A DNA stretch of 64,000 nucleotides from Hemerocallis citrina (Eukaryota > Streptophyta > Magnoliopsida > Asparagales > Asphodelaceae), in contig CM030363.1 of assembly GCA_017893485.1 (NCBI GenBank), positions 115,730,004-115,794,003 on the forward strand. Reading direction: 5' to 3'. Every line of letters begins with the position of its first letter. Position 1 is the stretch's first letter. A program made the position numbers and the translations under genes. Shown here piece by piece: positions 9,825 to 20,317 of the stretch. The notes beneath the pieces are model-generated. The model was not told the DNA's origin and searched no databases. It worked only from the letters and a program-made list of their open reading frames with translations.

Positions 9825-11959
9825 CTATTCTTCATCATCATCATACTGTGTACATGGCACAAAAGAAAAAGACGATGTCGATGTCAATGCTTTCGTGTCC
9901 TTTCTATTCAGACACATCTCCCTAAGTCGAGAAGTAGACGGTCCACTCCCCGATAAAGATCGTCTAACATTTGGTACTTCGGTGGGAACAGATTCCCTCA
10001 ACATCATGTCGGAAAGTATGAATCGCCGCAATTGCACTTCTGTACTGGAATATTGTTGACAACCTCTGTATAACTCTTCCTATTGAAAGATAGATGGAAC
10101 CCAAATAAGAGAACATAATACAATATACTATAATAATGTTATTAATTTAAAATTACTTATATTGGTTACTCACATATGAGGGTTGTCTGCACAGATCAAA
10201 ACGGAAAATAGATATCAGGGTCCAAACTCCTGATAGTAGTACCGCCCAAAAATAGTGGCACTTCAACAGAAGGTTGACCATGCATGGCTGACATGTCCTT
10301 CGGTGGGTTGTGTTAGGTACTCTGTTGGTAGCCTAACTGGAGGAGCAGCATAGGGCAACTGAGCAAAAGGATCCCTGATTACTGTTGGACCGATGAAATC
10401 GACATCCCCTCATGCGAGAGAGCCGGCATTATGGGACCAATTGAAACCTTTGCCCAATACTAATCGTAGGTGCTCTGCTCTGCAGGAGTGATGAATTGCG
10501 AAGCTTCGATAGGTGAAACATTAAAACTATGAAATACATTAGATGCATGATAAGAGGTGATTTTTTTGGGATAGCAACTATTCCAGTAAGTTGGCGATAA
10601 CAACGATCACCAAGATACCATACACCATGTATCACATGTTTACGCTAGCAGCTAACCGAACGGTTTAATAAAACAACAGTAAAATAAAAATATACCTGGT
10701 CGCAATACGTAAAAATATGATGATGCCATGAAATAAAGTTGGAAACTTCAATTTCATGCACGTCTTTAAATGACGAGCTATTATATGACTGCCAAATGAT
10801 AGAGGATGAAGTACGCATCTCCAACTAATCACAGGCCATCGATTGTTTGTACCTAATAGGATCAGATCGACCTGTATCCAAGAATTATTGATTCCATCGC
10901 AATATTTTCGGCCATTTGTCGATGTTCGCCATGTGAGTCTCCATAGGGATGTTCCTATCTCTAATTGAAACACATCAATTTGTATATTCGTAAGCCCAAT
11001 ACTGTAAAAAATAATTTCAGATTTATTACAAACAGACCAATTGAAATAATATGATGCATGTATTGGGCTTAAAAAATTAATAAATAGATTTATGATTTTA
11101 TGGATACATCGAGTACTTGCCACGACCCATTAAATGACTTCATTGTAAGTCTGCTATATGTGTCCAAACATAAATACAACAGAGCTAATGCATGACTACC
11201 CCAATCGTATTCAACAACCAAATTAATATCTTCAAATGCTGCAAGACAACAACATTTGACAACCCAGAACCATTAGGAAAAAGAAACACACCGAGGAAGA
11301 ACATAAAGAAAGCTCGTGCAATCCTCATTCTAAGTGTGAAATCGGTTTCAGCTGCTTCAATCAAACTACTGGTAAAATAACGTTTGAAGAATGAGCAGTG
11401 GGTACTTTGTGATTTTCAATCATCGTCAATTATTTCCAGAAAGAAGCAAGCATGAATAATTTCAAAACTATACGGTTGGTCATTACACGGAGGCAAGGGA
11501 CCGATTACCGATAGAAATCTTTGTTAGCATAACCCAATCCAACGGAGTGAAACCCAACTCACCGCACAGTAGGTGAAAAGTGTGGGTCATGTCCCACCAT
11601 CTCTCTACCAATGTCTCGACAAGCTGCATAGATGACTTATTTGTATTAATATTCATGAAACGGTGTCATCCCGCCTGCTCGACTAGTAGTTTAATTAGTG
11701 GGATACGTGAACAGTATTTATTATAGATTTTGATTGGCTCCCTCCAATTTTTTCTAAATTGGCAAAATCCACCCTCTGGATTTACAGTAATATATTTACA
11801 AATATGATTGGAATCGTCCACTACCCGATTCCAATTGGATTGATCTGTGAAGTCGACACTCTGATTCTCCGCTTCTGCTTCGTTGCTTGAGTTTCCCTGA
11901 ACTGGCCTCTGTTCACGCTTTGATTTCATCCAACTAATAAATTGTTTTATCGAAGACAT
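9825..11959 (-). pseudogene. Plant mobile domain (PMD, MAIN/MAIL-like) protein, carried in the Harbinger element
   Basis: An ATG at 11959 opens MSSIKQFISWMKSKREQRPV. The core follows the PMD (PF10536-type) order: LIKLLVEQAG near 11670, LVETLVERWWDMTHTFHLLC with GELGFTPLDWVML (11540-11620), then after a frameshift RIARAFFMFFLGVFLFPNGS (11280-11340), VVEYDWGSHALALLYLCLDT (11160-11220), SFNGSWQVLDV and, beyond the block of poorly conserved sequence, a Ser/Arg-rich tail ending YDDDEE at 9825. PMD proteins such as MAIN and MAIL1 are nuclear and act in silencing and genome stability; transposon-borne relatives are known, mainly in Mutator-like and Gypsy elements. Stops, at least one frameshift and possible introns make the exact exon structure unclear. 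It lies between the terminal and subterminal repeats of the Harbinger element, upstream of and co-oriented with the transposase. Confidence 0.78.
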
Positions 11960-12275
11960 TGGCTAATACAGAGGAATTTAGTACTTTTATAATATTTTGG
12001 AATCGGTGTGCTGAATTGAGATTGCTGAGAAAAACTATCAATGAGCTAATTGGAAAATAAAGAGTGAGATGAGAGATTAGAGAAGAGTGCAACTCGGATT
12101 GCAAAAGTTGGGCTAATACAAATAGAGAGTGAGATGAGAGGGTTCATCTCTATTTTTAAAAGTTGAGAGAAACATGAAAAATATATAGGCACCAAATTAG
12201 GGGCAAAATGATCCAAAACAAAAATCAAAAGCCCCAAACACCGGATAAATCAAAGGGAAAGAAAAAAAGCCATAA

Positions 12276-12475
12276 AATTCAGACGAAACTTAGAGTTTTG
12301 TCCGATGCTTTTGATTTTTTTCCAAAAGCTACGAACGAAACTCTTGCTGTAATTTTTTTCGCTCCGATGAAGCTTCATGTTTGAAGCTTCGTCTGCCATT
12401 TTAAAGAGTTAAAATATTCAATTCAGCCCAAAAAATTATAAAACATATAAATTTTTAACGGAGTTTCGTCCGATC
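12276..12475 (-). repeat. Right subterminal repeats of the Harbinger element
   Basis: Copies include CAGACGAAACTTAGAGTTTTG, CGAACGAAACTCTTGC, GATGAAGCTTCATG, GAAGCTTCGTCTG and GGAGTTTCGTCCGATC. They match the GACGAAACTTC theme at 6556-6720, which ties both ends to one element and places the PMD gene inside it. Confidence 0.55.
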
Positions 12476-12539
12476 AAATTTTGTACAACTTTGCTATTTT
12501 ATAGCATTTCATGACTGCAAAGAAACCCCCACTTCGCTA

Positions 12540-12590
12540 TATCTATCTATGCATTTTGCTGTTATTTACCTTTTATGACTGTGGATGCTC
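12540..12590 (-). repeat. Right terminal inverted repeat of the Harbinger element
   Basis: The reverse complement begins GAGCATCCACAGTCATAAAA, the common PIF/Harbinger terminus, and ends with AAAATGCAT matching the left repeat. Confidence 0.65.
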
Positions 12591-13064
12591 TTGGTGATTC
12601 CTGAAGCTTATCAAGTTTCTGAAGACCAACACACCCCATTTGTAACACCACATTTTTTTTTGAAAACTAAACCTCTAAATTCAATTCCTTCAATTTCTAT
12701 ACCACTTTAAACATAAACTAAGATAGGTATATTTCAAATAAAATTTTAGCAGAATTTCTCCTGAAATTTTTGCCCTGAAACACAAAAAGCTTACGGAATT
12801 TTGCTCTAAATTCCGTAGCTCACAACACAGGCAATATAATCATAGGCTCCTCAGGACAAAATGAGCAGAATCACACAGGCAATATAAATATCATGCACTG
12901 GGGGCCAAACTCATAACAGAACATCAATTATAAATTAAAAACCATAAATTTCCATTGAAAACTTATATAAGTAATAGAAAACTATAGTAAAACTTTCCAA
13001 AAACCAAACACAGAACCCAATACTCCACAACGAGGTGGGTACGGGCCTCCTTACCTCATCACAG

Positions 13065-13067
<3 letters not shown>

Positions 13068-13102
<35 letters not shown>
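13068..13102. repeat. (AT)n microsatellite
   Basis: Uninterrupted alternating T/A run of about 35 bp inside the 4.4-kb LTR-like segment. Confidence 0.95.
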
Positions 13103-13105
<3 letters not shown>

Positions 13106-13700
13106 CCTTAATACAAAATAATACATCAACTGTCCATGTTTCTTCATATACTAAATACAGAGATAATCTATCATTTCAACAAAAATATAATATCAACTCT
13201 ACATCTACCTCCCCGGGCTGCTAGCAAACCTGCAGGAGAGTTAGGGTTGTCCACCTCAGGGAGGGACCCCCCTAACCCCCAGAAAACAATAGGGGTTAGC
13301 CATTTCTGGTGTGAGTATAATTTAAAGAGTCTAACAAATAAATTACTAGAATAAAGAAAATAAATTGGACTTACAAATACCAAGATAAGAAGATTCAACT
13401 TGGAATATGAATACAAAACATCTCAATTACTGCTTTACATCAAAGTATTCTTCGAATCTGCATCCAACTATATATATATATATAACTTCACTATATACAT
13501 CCCACTAACCTCATATATACTTTAATTGTTTCTTATTCACATAATATTGTATCACACAAGTATCACACAAATGCACTTTCTTTATTTCTTGTTCTCTTTA
13601 TATATATAATCACCTGATGCTACTACATCTTTTCTTCGTACTTATTTAGCCATGCACTTTATTTACTAGTATCACATCAACAACTCACTCATTCACCATG

Positions 13701-13795
13701 GAAGTTGTGCCAAGGCAGGTAGTTCCTACCATTCCCACGGACATAGCGGGCGAGTATTCCTCGACACACTTCCAAGGTACACAAACTCATATCAC
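13701..13795 (+). repeat. Direct repeat unit 1 in the 4.4-kb LTR
   Basis: The unit runs from TTGTGCCAAGGCAGGTAGTT through CATAGCGGGC to TCCTCGACACACTTCCAAGG and recurs 685 bp downstream with a few changes. Confidence 0.8.
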
Positions 13796-14385
13796 AACAT
13801 ACTTTTCTTTAATAACCATTTTCATAACCACCGTCATATGACAGGTGTTTATTTTATTGTATTACATCACGTATCGCATCATAAACATATGCATTCATTC
13901 CCTAATATCACATTAATTCATGTCTTATAACACAAAACATAACATCTCAGTACACATGGCGATTTACTTGCATTTCATCACATCATTATCATGTCACTTA
14001 CTTGAATGCTCATCCTTATTGCATCAAAAACATATTTTATAACTCATTCTCATCTCATTGTACCACTTTAGTAATTTCTCATTCTTATAAGTAATATATC
14101 TTACCATCATTTTCACTTATATCTCAAGTTACCATTAACTTCACTTTCATTCTCATCACAATATATTCCATATCCCAAACATAGTTTGGGCAATAATATA
14201 TCACACCCCAAAGCTGATAGCTTGGGTGATAATCACTGCACCCCAAGTAGAACTTAGGTTGTGTCACATCACATCTCAAGCCGATAGCTCGGTTATTAAT
14301 TTACTTCAATTACTTTTTATCTTACACTTTACTTTATTCTTTATTTCATATCGATATTAGATTAACCACTCACCAGCTCACCCTG

Positions 14386-14481
14386 CGAATTGTGCCAAGG
14401 CAGGTAGTTCCCACCATTTCTACGGAAATAGCGGGCAGGTAGTTCCTCGACACAATTTCAAGGTGCATCAACTCATATCAT
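14386..14481 (+). repeat. Direct repeat unit 2 in the 4.4-kb LTR
   Basis: Second copy of the roughly 95-bp unit, sharing TTGTGCCAAGGCAGGTAGTT, ATAGCGGGC and CCTCGACACA in the same order. Confidence 0.8.
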
Positions 14482-14784
14482 ATTGCATTTTACTTTAATA
14501 ATCATTCTCATAATATAATTACGTCATTTACCATTTCTTTTCATATACAAACTCATAACTTGTATTTCTTCATACTCGATTTCATTCATAATCACTTTCT
14601 TTTACATTCACATTTCACTTTCTTTACTTTCTCATTCTCATATTACCCCACGTACTTTCATTACTTCCACATTTTTCTTTTCATTTACCACTTTACCATT
14701 ATTCACTTTATTCATTTATTTGTCGACCAGTGAGCCACAATATCCTAATATACTGAAAGCCGACAGCCCAGTAAACACGCGGAA

Positions 14785-14955
14785 CGCTGCCCACCAAGAG
14801 TCTTATGCGTCCGAGGCTACGTCTTCCTCCTAGCCGAACTAGCGAGGAAAACACAAATCGCTGCCCACCAAGGATCTTACGCATCCAAAAAGACTAGAGC
14901 CGATAGCTCCGTCAAACACAAATCGCTGTCCACCAAGGGTCTTACGCACACACCG
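14785..14955 (+). repeat. Three-copy repeat in the 4.4-kb LTR
   Basis: CGCTGCCCACCAAG followed by TCTTAYGC occurs at 14785, 14859 and 14924, with spacings of about 74 and 65 bp. The unit also carries AGCCGATAGCT-type phrases that recur as AAGCCGATAGCTTGGGT-like inverted repeats elsewhere in the LTR. Confidence 0.7.
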
Positions 14956-17090
14956 CACCCCAAGCCGATAACTTGGGTATTAGGAGGTCTAGCCCAAATC
15001 CCCAGGATTTCTGTAGGTACTGGTCAACAAAATTTATTTATTTTATTTTCATTTCATCTTTTCATCTTATATTATCACCACATAACATCTCATCTTTCAT
15101 TTCAAATACTTGTCATGTCTTTGACTTTAACCATGAGAATTATTATCTCACTTTATTAGCACATCCCATCTTATCTTTTATCTTAATACTAAACGCATAT
15201 TCGGTGTCCACCATATTAATTATCATCTCATTATATCACATATATGCATACACCATGTTAATTAACTTATAAAACCATCATGTCATATTATTGCATATCA
15301 TGAATGCACCATATTTTTTATTTTATCTCGTTATAATATCTAATAAACAGTCAAATTGAGTAAATGATTATATCATATTATCGCTCATTAGTTTCACCTT
15401 AAACATTACTATATCCTGCATATATGCACTCATTAATTTCATCGATTATGATACCACAACTCATTATTATCTGTATATAACACAAACACGCACTGTATTG
15501 TTCAATACATCATAATACCGCATATATATATCATCTTTGTTTATCTTCCGTATATCATACGTATATCAACACTATTTACTTCATATCATCATATATACAT
15601 AGCCACTAAATCACCCATAACCCTAAATATTCAATATCACGCAAATTCACCATATAATGCAATTTCAATATATAAAAATTCGTTATTTTCCAATAATTCA
15701 TTACCCAGCCTTAACTATCACAATTCACATTGGATAAGTCCAAAATTTTGCCACTACATAAAATATGTCTAGTATGGTCATACTCACCTGACAAACCAGC
15801 CAGAAGACAATCCTCGCTCGCCCGATCTCTAATCAAACTTCACTTGTTAATACCTATTAAGAAAATTTATCCGCCCCGTAAGCCATTTACTCAAAATATA
15901 CGTTATCTATCCCCTGAATGCACATCATACATACTCACATATCTTATACAACCTACATAGGCATGTCAAATCAACCATTCTCTAGGTCAATAACCAAATC
16001 CCAAATTTGCCCTCGATAGGAGGAATCTTAATCAATACTTCATATTTTACGGGTAAAATAACCCAAATTAACTTCTATATCCCAAAACTAGCTCACCTAC
16101 GCATCTCGGGAATAAAGTCTAATAGTTACACACATTTTTCCATACTTATCACATTTTAATATCAATAAACCCTTATTTTTACCACTTTCCGATAACAGAA
16201 AAAGTCCTTATAATTATCAAACAATTGTTAAAATAACCTTAGATACTTCTAAATTATCCCATATTATTGCACATCATTTTTAGTACACAATAACCATGAT
16301 TTTTCTAAACTCAAACCCTAGATTAGGAAAATTCCAAAACTATTATTATTAAAATTGAAATCTTACACCTTAAGCATGTTCTACACGCTCTAAGCATCAC
16401 TCTACCATGATTTTTATACAAAGATAAATAAATCACAACATCCAATAATCAAAGATACAAAATAATATACCTCCACGAAATTCTTTCGAAAAAACCGACA
16501 CTGCCACGAGCTAGAGCGCCCTTCATTTAGCTTACCCCTCAATTTAATTTGAAGATCACAAAGAAAATAAAAGGATTTGGGCGGGGAAGAATTAGGCCGA
16601 AATGGGTTTTGGTGGGATTTTTACCTTTCGGTCGGGAACACCCAGGAGAAGGAAAGAAAAGGAAGAGGAAGGGAGGGGGTTTTTTTGTTGAAAAATAATC
16701 ATAATATAAATAATATATATTAATTAATAAGGTAAATTAACATATAGGCCCCTCAATCTCCAAATTATTTCGGATAAACCCCAAATCTATACTTTAATAA
16801 TATGAACAATACAAAATACATTAAAATGATCTCATAATAATCCACCAAAATTATAAAATAAAATAAACAATATTTCTTCACATAAAATCTCAACTCTTAA
16901 CTCTAATATATCAATAACACCCATCTAACACAAATATAGACACCAATATCAATATTTAAAATAAAATACACCAAATAAAATTCTCACCACTCCAGAAATA
17001 TAAAAACGAGTATTTTCGGTATTTTACAAATTCGAGGTGTTACACAAGTTCTATTGGCTTGTAAAGTGATTCCCAACTAATATATGCCAT

Positions 17091-17162
17091 TAGGGCCAGC
17101 TCTGAGGTAGAGGCCGGAGAGGCGGCCGTCTCGGGCCCCAAATTTTTTTGCATTTTTAGGGG
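17091..17162 (+). mobile_element. hAT element fragment, left part (split)
   Basis: TAGGGCCAGCTCTGAGG followed by GGCGGCCGTC and GGGCCCCAAATTTTTTT is the characteristic start of plant hAT elements of the GGGCCCCAAATT type. The sequence resumes at 26697 after a nest of LTR insertions. Joining AGGGG at 17158-17162 to CCCCC at 26702 restores the usual AGGGGCCCCCAAATTT phrase. Confidence 0.65.
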
Positions 17163-18252
17163 TATCACACCCCACTTCCCAAAATACGAAAGTACGGACA
17201 TGTAACTATGGCCCAGCAAATGATATACATCATTCATAAGTTGTACGGTTATAACTCAACAATACAATCATGATCACAAGCACACATGAAATAAAATAAT
17301 CACATAAATAGAGAATAACATAAAGTAATACACAAAACAACCAACTTCTGGAAATATAAACTTCGGGTCAAATGTCCGGATATACAATGTACGAAATAAT
17401 AACAACGGTAACTGAGGAAAAGTATAAAATGAATAAACTAATGCATGCTAAATCCGGATTCATTCTCTAGAAGATTTGATCTCCAAGTCCTTTTATTGGT
17501 TCCTCTTTAGTATCTGCAAACTCAACACCTAGAGCTGGGGGGAGGGATCCGTTAGAGCAAGTTACAGACGGTAAGTTGTAACAAGAAATATGATAACGAG
17601 GAACAATGTATAACATGGAAAGAAGCATAAACTGGCAATGCAATATCTTAAACAATATAATCGTGCGTGATGCAAAAGACAGCTTAAGGTAAGTACAGTC
17701 AAGTCTCGAGTATGATCAATCGGAAATCAGGATTCATATAAACGTGTAAATGGGAAACATGTAAACATGCAATCATTTAATCAGGATATCACGAAATCGG
17801 GAAACATATCAATGCTCAGTAGGTAATCTTAAGTCTATTAATCTTTTATTAGCATATCTAATGCGTGCATTCATGTATCCTATATCACAGGGTTTGGTGC
17901 ATAACAATCAGGTGGACGTTTGGACTCAAGTGGTGAATTCTACAGGATTATGTACTCAGGTCATGCATTGATAGTATCAGAAATCATGTCATGTAAATGA
18001 AAAATATGTAAACGTGTAAATAGGAATCATGTAATTTTGTAAATGGAAGACATGTAAACATGCAAACATGAAATCACTATTACGGAAAACAAGGGCCCCC
18101 TCCCGAGTACTCTCCTATATTGTTCACTACTAAGTCATGCCCTTTATTACCCCGACTTATTATTCCTTCACTTTGATTAATCATGAACATACAGTCTGGG
18201 CAATCAGTGGGAATGGTAGTATCAAGACAGTCATTTCACTTCTTAGGATATT

Positions 18253-18405
18253 GGATTCTAGAGGTGGCCCCCACGGACTCTAGAGGTGGCCCCTGTAGAC
18301 TCTAGAGATGGCCCCGTCGATTCTTACGACGTTGCACTTAGCTCTACGTAACACTTAGCTCCATGTGTCACTTAGTTTTACGTGTTCCATGTGGCACTTA
18401 GTTCC
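18253..18405 (+). repeat. Two short tandem arrays inside LTR copy 1
   Basis: GACTCTAGAGGTGGCCCC is repeated three times with small changes. It is followed by five copies of a CACTTAGCTCYACGTG-like unit. Both lie in the non-coding LTR. Confidence 0.75.
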
Positions 18406-19480
18406 GCAATCCACAACAATAACAATAACTATGATAACGATGCATGATATGATAGAAACAGAATAGTAATCAGGACAATTGTCAAGAATATATCAAGAAA
18501 GTATAGAGAGAGAATCAAGAACAATGCAATGCTTGATATAGAGTTGTTCTATCGACCTAATATTCAATTTATCAAGTACAAATAATAACATATTTTTATT
18601 TTAAGAACATTAAAATGCAATTCTGGACAACAATACACTACTGTACTAAAACTCATTTTTTCGCTGCTATAGGAGCAAAATTGCTTCCGTCAAGGGTTCT
18701 ATAAACTAAACTCCCTGCTGAATCCAACGTCTATTCACACAGCACATTCTAAGATTAGTAGCTAGGCCTAACAGCCAGATATTTACAGGTACAATGTTCA
18801 GATAGCAGTACATGGTTAACTTCTCATGCTAACAACTGTACTGTAAAATCATTAAAAGTCTTCCAAAATTTAGAATCTAATTCTTAACAGTGTCTATTAA
18901 CATTTAGGTTTGTCTCAGATCAGAATACATCATTACATCAATAAATCATTATTTCAAGTAGTTTACAGGGACGATACATCTAAATTAGGAAATCTGGAAG
19001 ATTGGACGTTTCAACATTAAAACTTGAATAACCCATAACATATAAGTCGGTTTGCAAAACTTTAAGATAATATGGAGTTTACACTCAGAGGGCTACAAGA
19101 TACATCTATAAAACCCTAATTTTGGTTACAGGGACTAGGTCTATACACAAAATCAGGCAGACAATAGGACAGCAAAATCTATTACTTTATTTTAAAACTT
19201 TGATTTACAAAATTATGATTTATAGTCAGAAGTGCATTCATGTTTCTATTCAATAATAAAATTGAATTTATATCAAGTACATGTATATGAGAATCATATT
19301 TCTAACATGCGAAAAAAATATCAATCGACATCAATAATTTCTAAAACAATTCTACAACATAGTATTCGTATAACTTGGTGATTATAATCGTGAATAGTGT
19401 AGGCATATAATGATTATGATAAGGGATTCTCTTTACGGGTTTCTCTATGAATACGAATTGAAAGGAAACAATAGGAAGAG

Positions 19481-19481
<1 letters not shown>

Positions 19482-19544
<63 letters not shown>
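19482..19544. repeat. (AT)n microsatellite
   Basis: Pure alternating T/A run of about 63 bp within LTR copy 1. Confidence 0.95.
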
Positions 19545-19546
<2 letters not shown>

Positions 19547-20317
19547 ATTCACGATTCGAATAGATCAAGTAAAGATTTTAAACAAGTGGACAATACAATA
19601 GATCAATACAAGTAAGACTACTTGCAAGAGTTCAAGAATGCTTGCATGAACAAGCACAATAACTGGAGTTTACAAAACAATAATCAAATTCAAGGAGCTA
19701 CTTGGAGAGTTCAAAGAAGTGCTTGCTTATTTTGATAATTACGAACTCAGTGAGAACTACGAGAAGAAGAAAAAGCGACATTGGCAACGGACGGCGACAC
19801 AACAGCAACAATGGCAACACGATAGCAAGGCAGTAAGTGATGACAGCGAGATGCAACCATGGCAGCGACAACCACAAGAATGGGGTGAGGAGAGGTTGTT
19901 AGGGTGTGGTTGTTCAGGGTGGAGTTTGGATGAGGTGGAGATGATGGCCGGGAGGTAATGGAGGTGTTGGTGATGAAGGGCAGCAAGTTTGGTGGCTATT
20001 TATGGAAGTCAGGTGTAGGAGGTGATGGTAGAGTAGTTGATGGTGCTATCAGGTGTGATGGAGCAGCAAAGGCAACGAGGGGCTATTGGGTTTCGATGGA
20101 GGTCGCAAGGCAACAAGGTGGAGGAGGTCGGGATGATGGGGTGTGTGATAGTGCGGCAATAGCAATGAGGTGGTGTTGGCAAGGTGGCGGTGGGTTGGAG
20201 GTGGCTGTGGGTGATGTGGTAGAGGATGGTCGGGTTGATGGGGAGATGGGTTGTCGGGTGGATGACAGCAAGGCAATAAGGAGTGGAGAAGATGGAGATG
20301 GTGTTGAGGTGGCTACT

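Larger units (their letters stand above)
6406..12590. mobile_element. PIF/Harbinger element, about 6.2 kb, carrying a PMD gene
   Basis: The right end read in reverse starts GAGCATCCACAGTCATAAAA, a typical PIF/Harbinger terminus. The left end at 6406 starts AAGCATTAACATTCATG, and both then share GGTA and AAAATGCAT at matching distance, so the termini correspond over about 45 bp. Flanking trinucleotides are TTA (6403-6405) and TTG (12591-12593), consistent with one changed base in the usual 3-bp duplication. Subterminal GACGAAACTTC-type repeats occur inside both ends. The interior holds a Myb-like ORF1 (plus), a DDE transposase (minus) and a PMD-family gene (minus), all with stops or frameshifts. 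Confidence 0.75.
12641..17044 (-). mobile_element. Solo-LTR-like Ty3/Gypsy segment, 4.4 kb
   Basis: It begins TGTAACACCACA and ends TTCGAGGTGTTACA, the mirrored ends typical of long Gypsy LTRs of the chromovirus type. No coding sequence is present over 4.4 kb. A pyrimidine-rich tract and leader-like region in reverse (about 16680 to 16450) suggest that the sense strand is minus. The 5-bp flanks (CCATT and CAAGT) do not match, so it may not be a simple solo LTR; recombination between two elements or end decay would explain this. Open frames inside are short and unconvincing. Confidence 0.6.
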
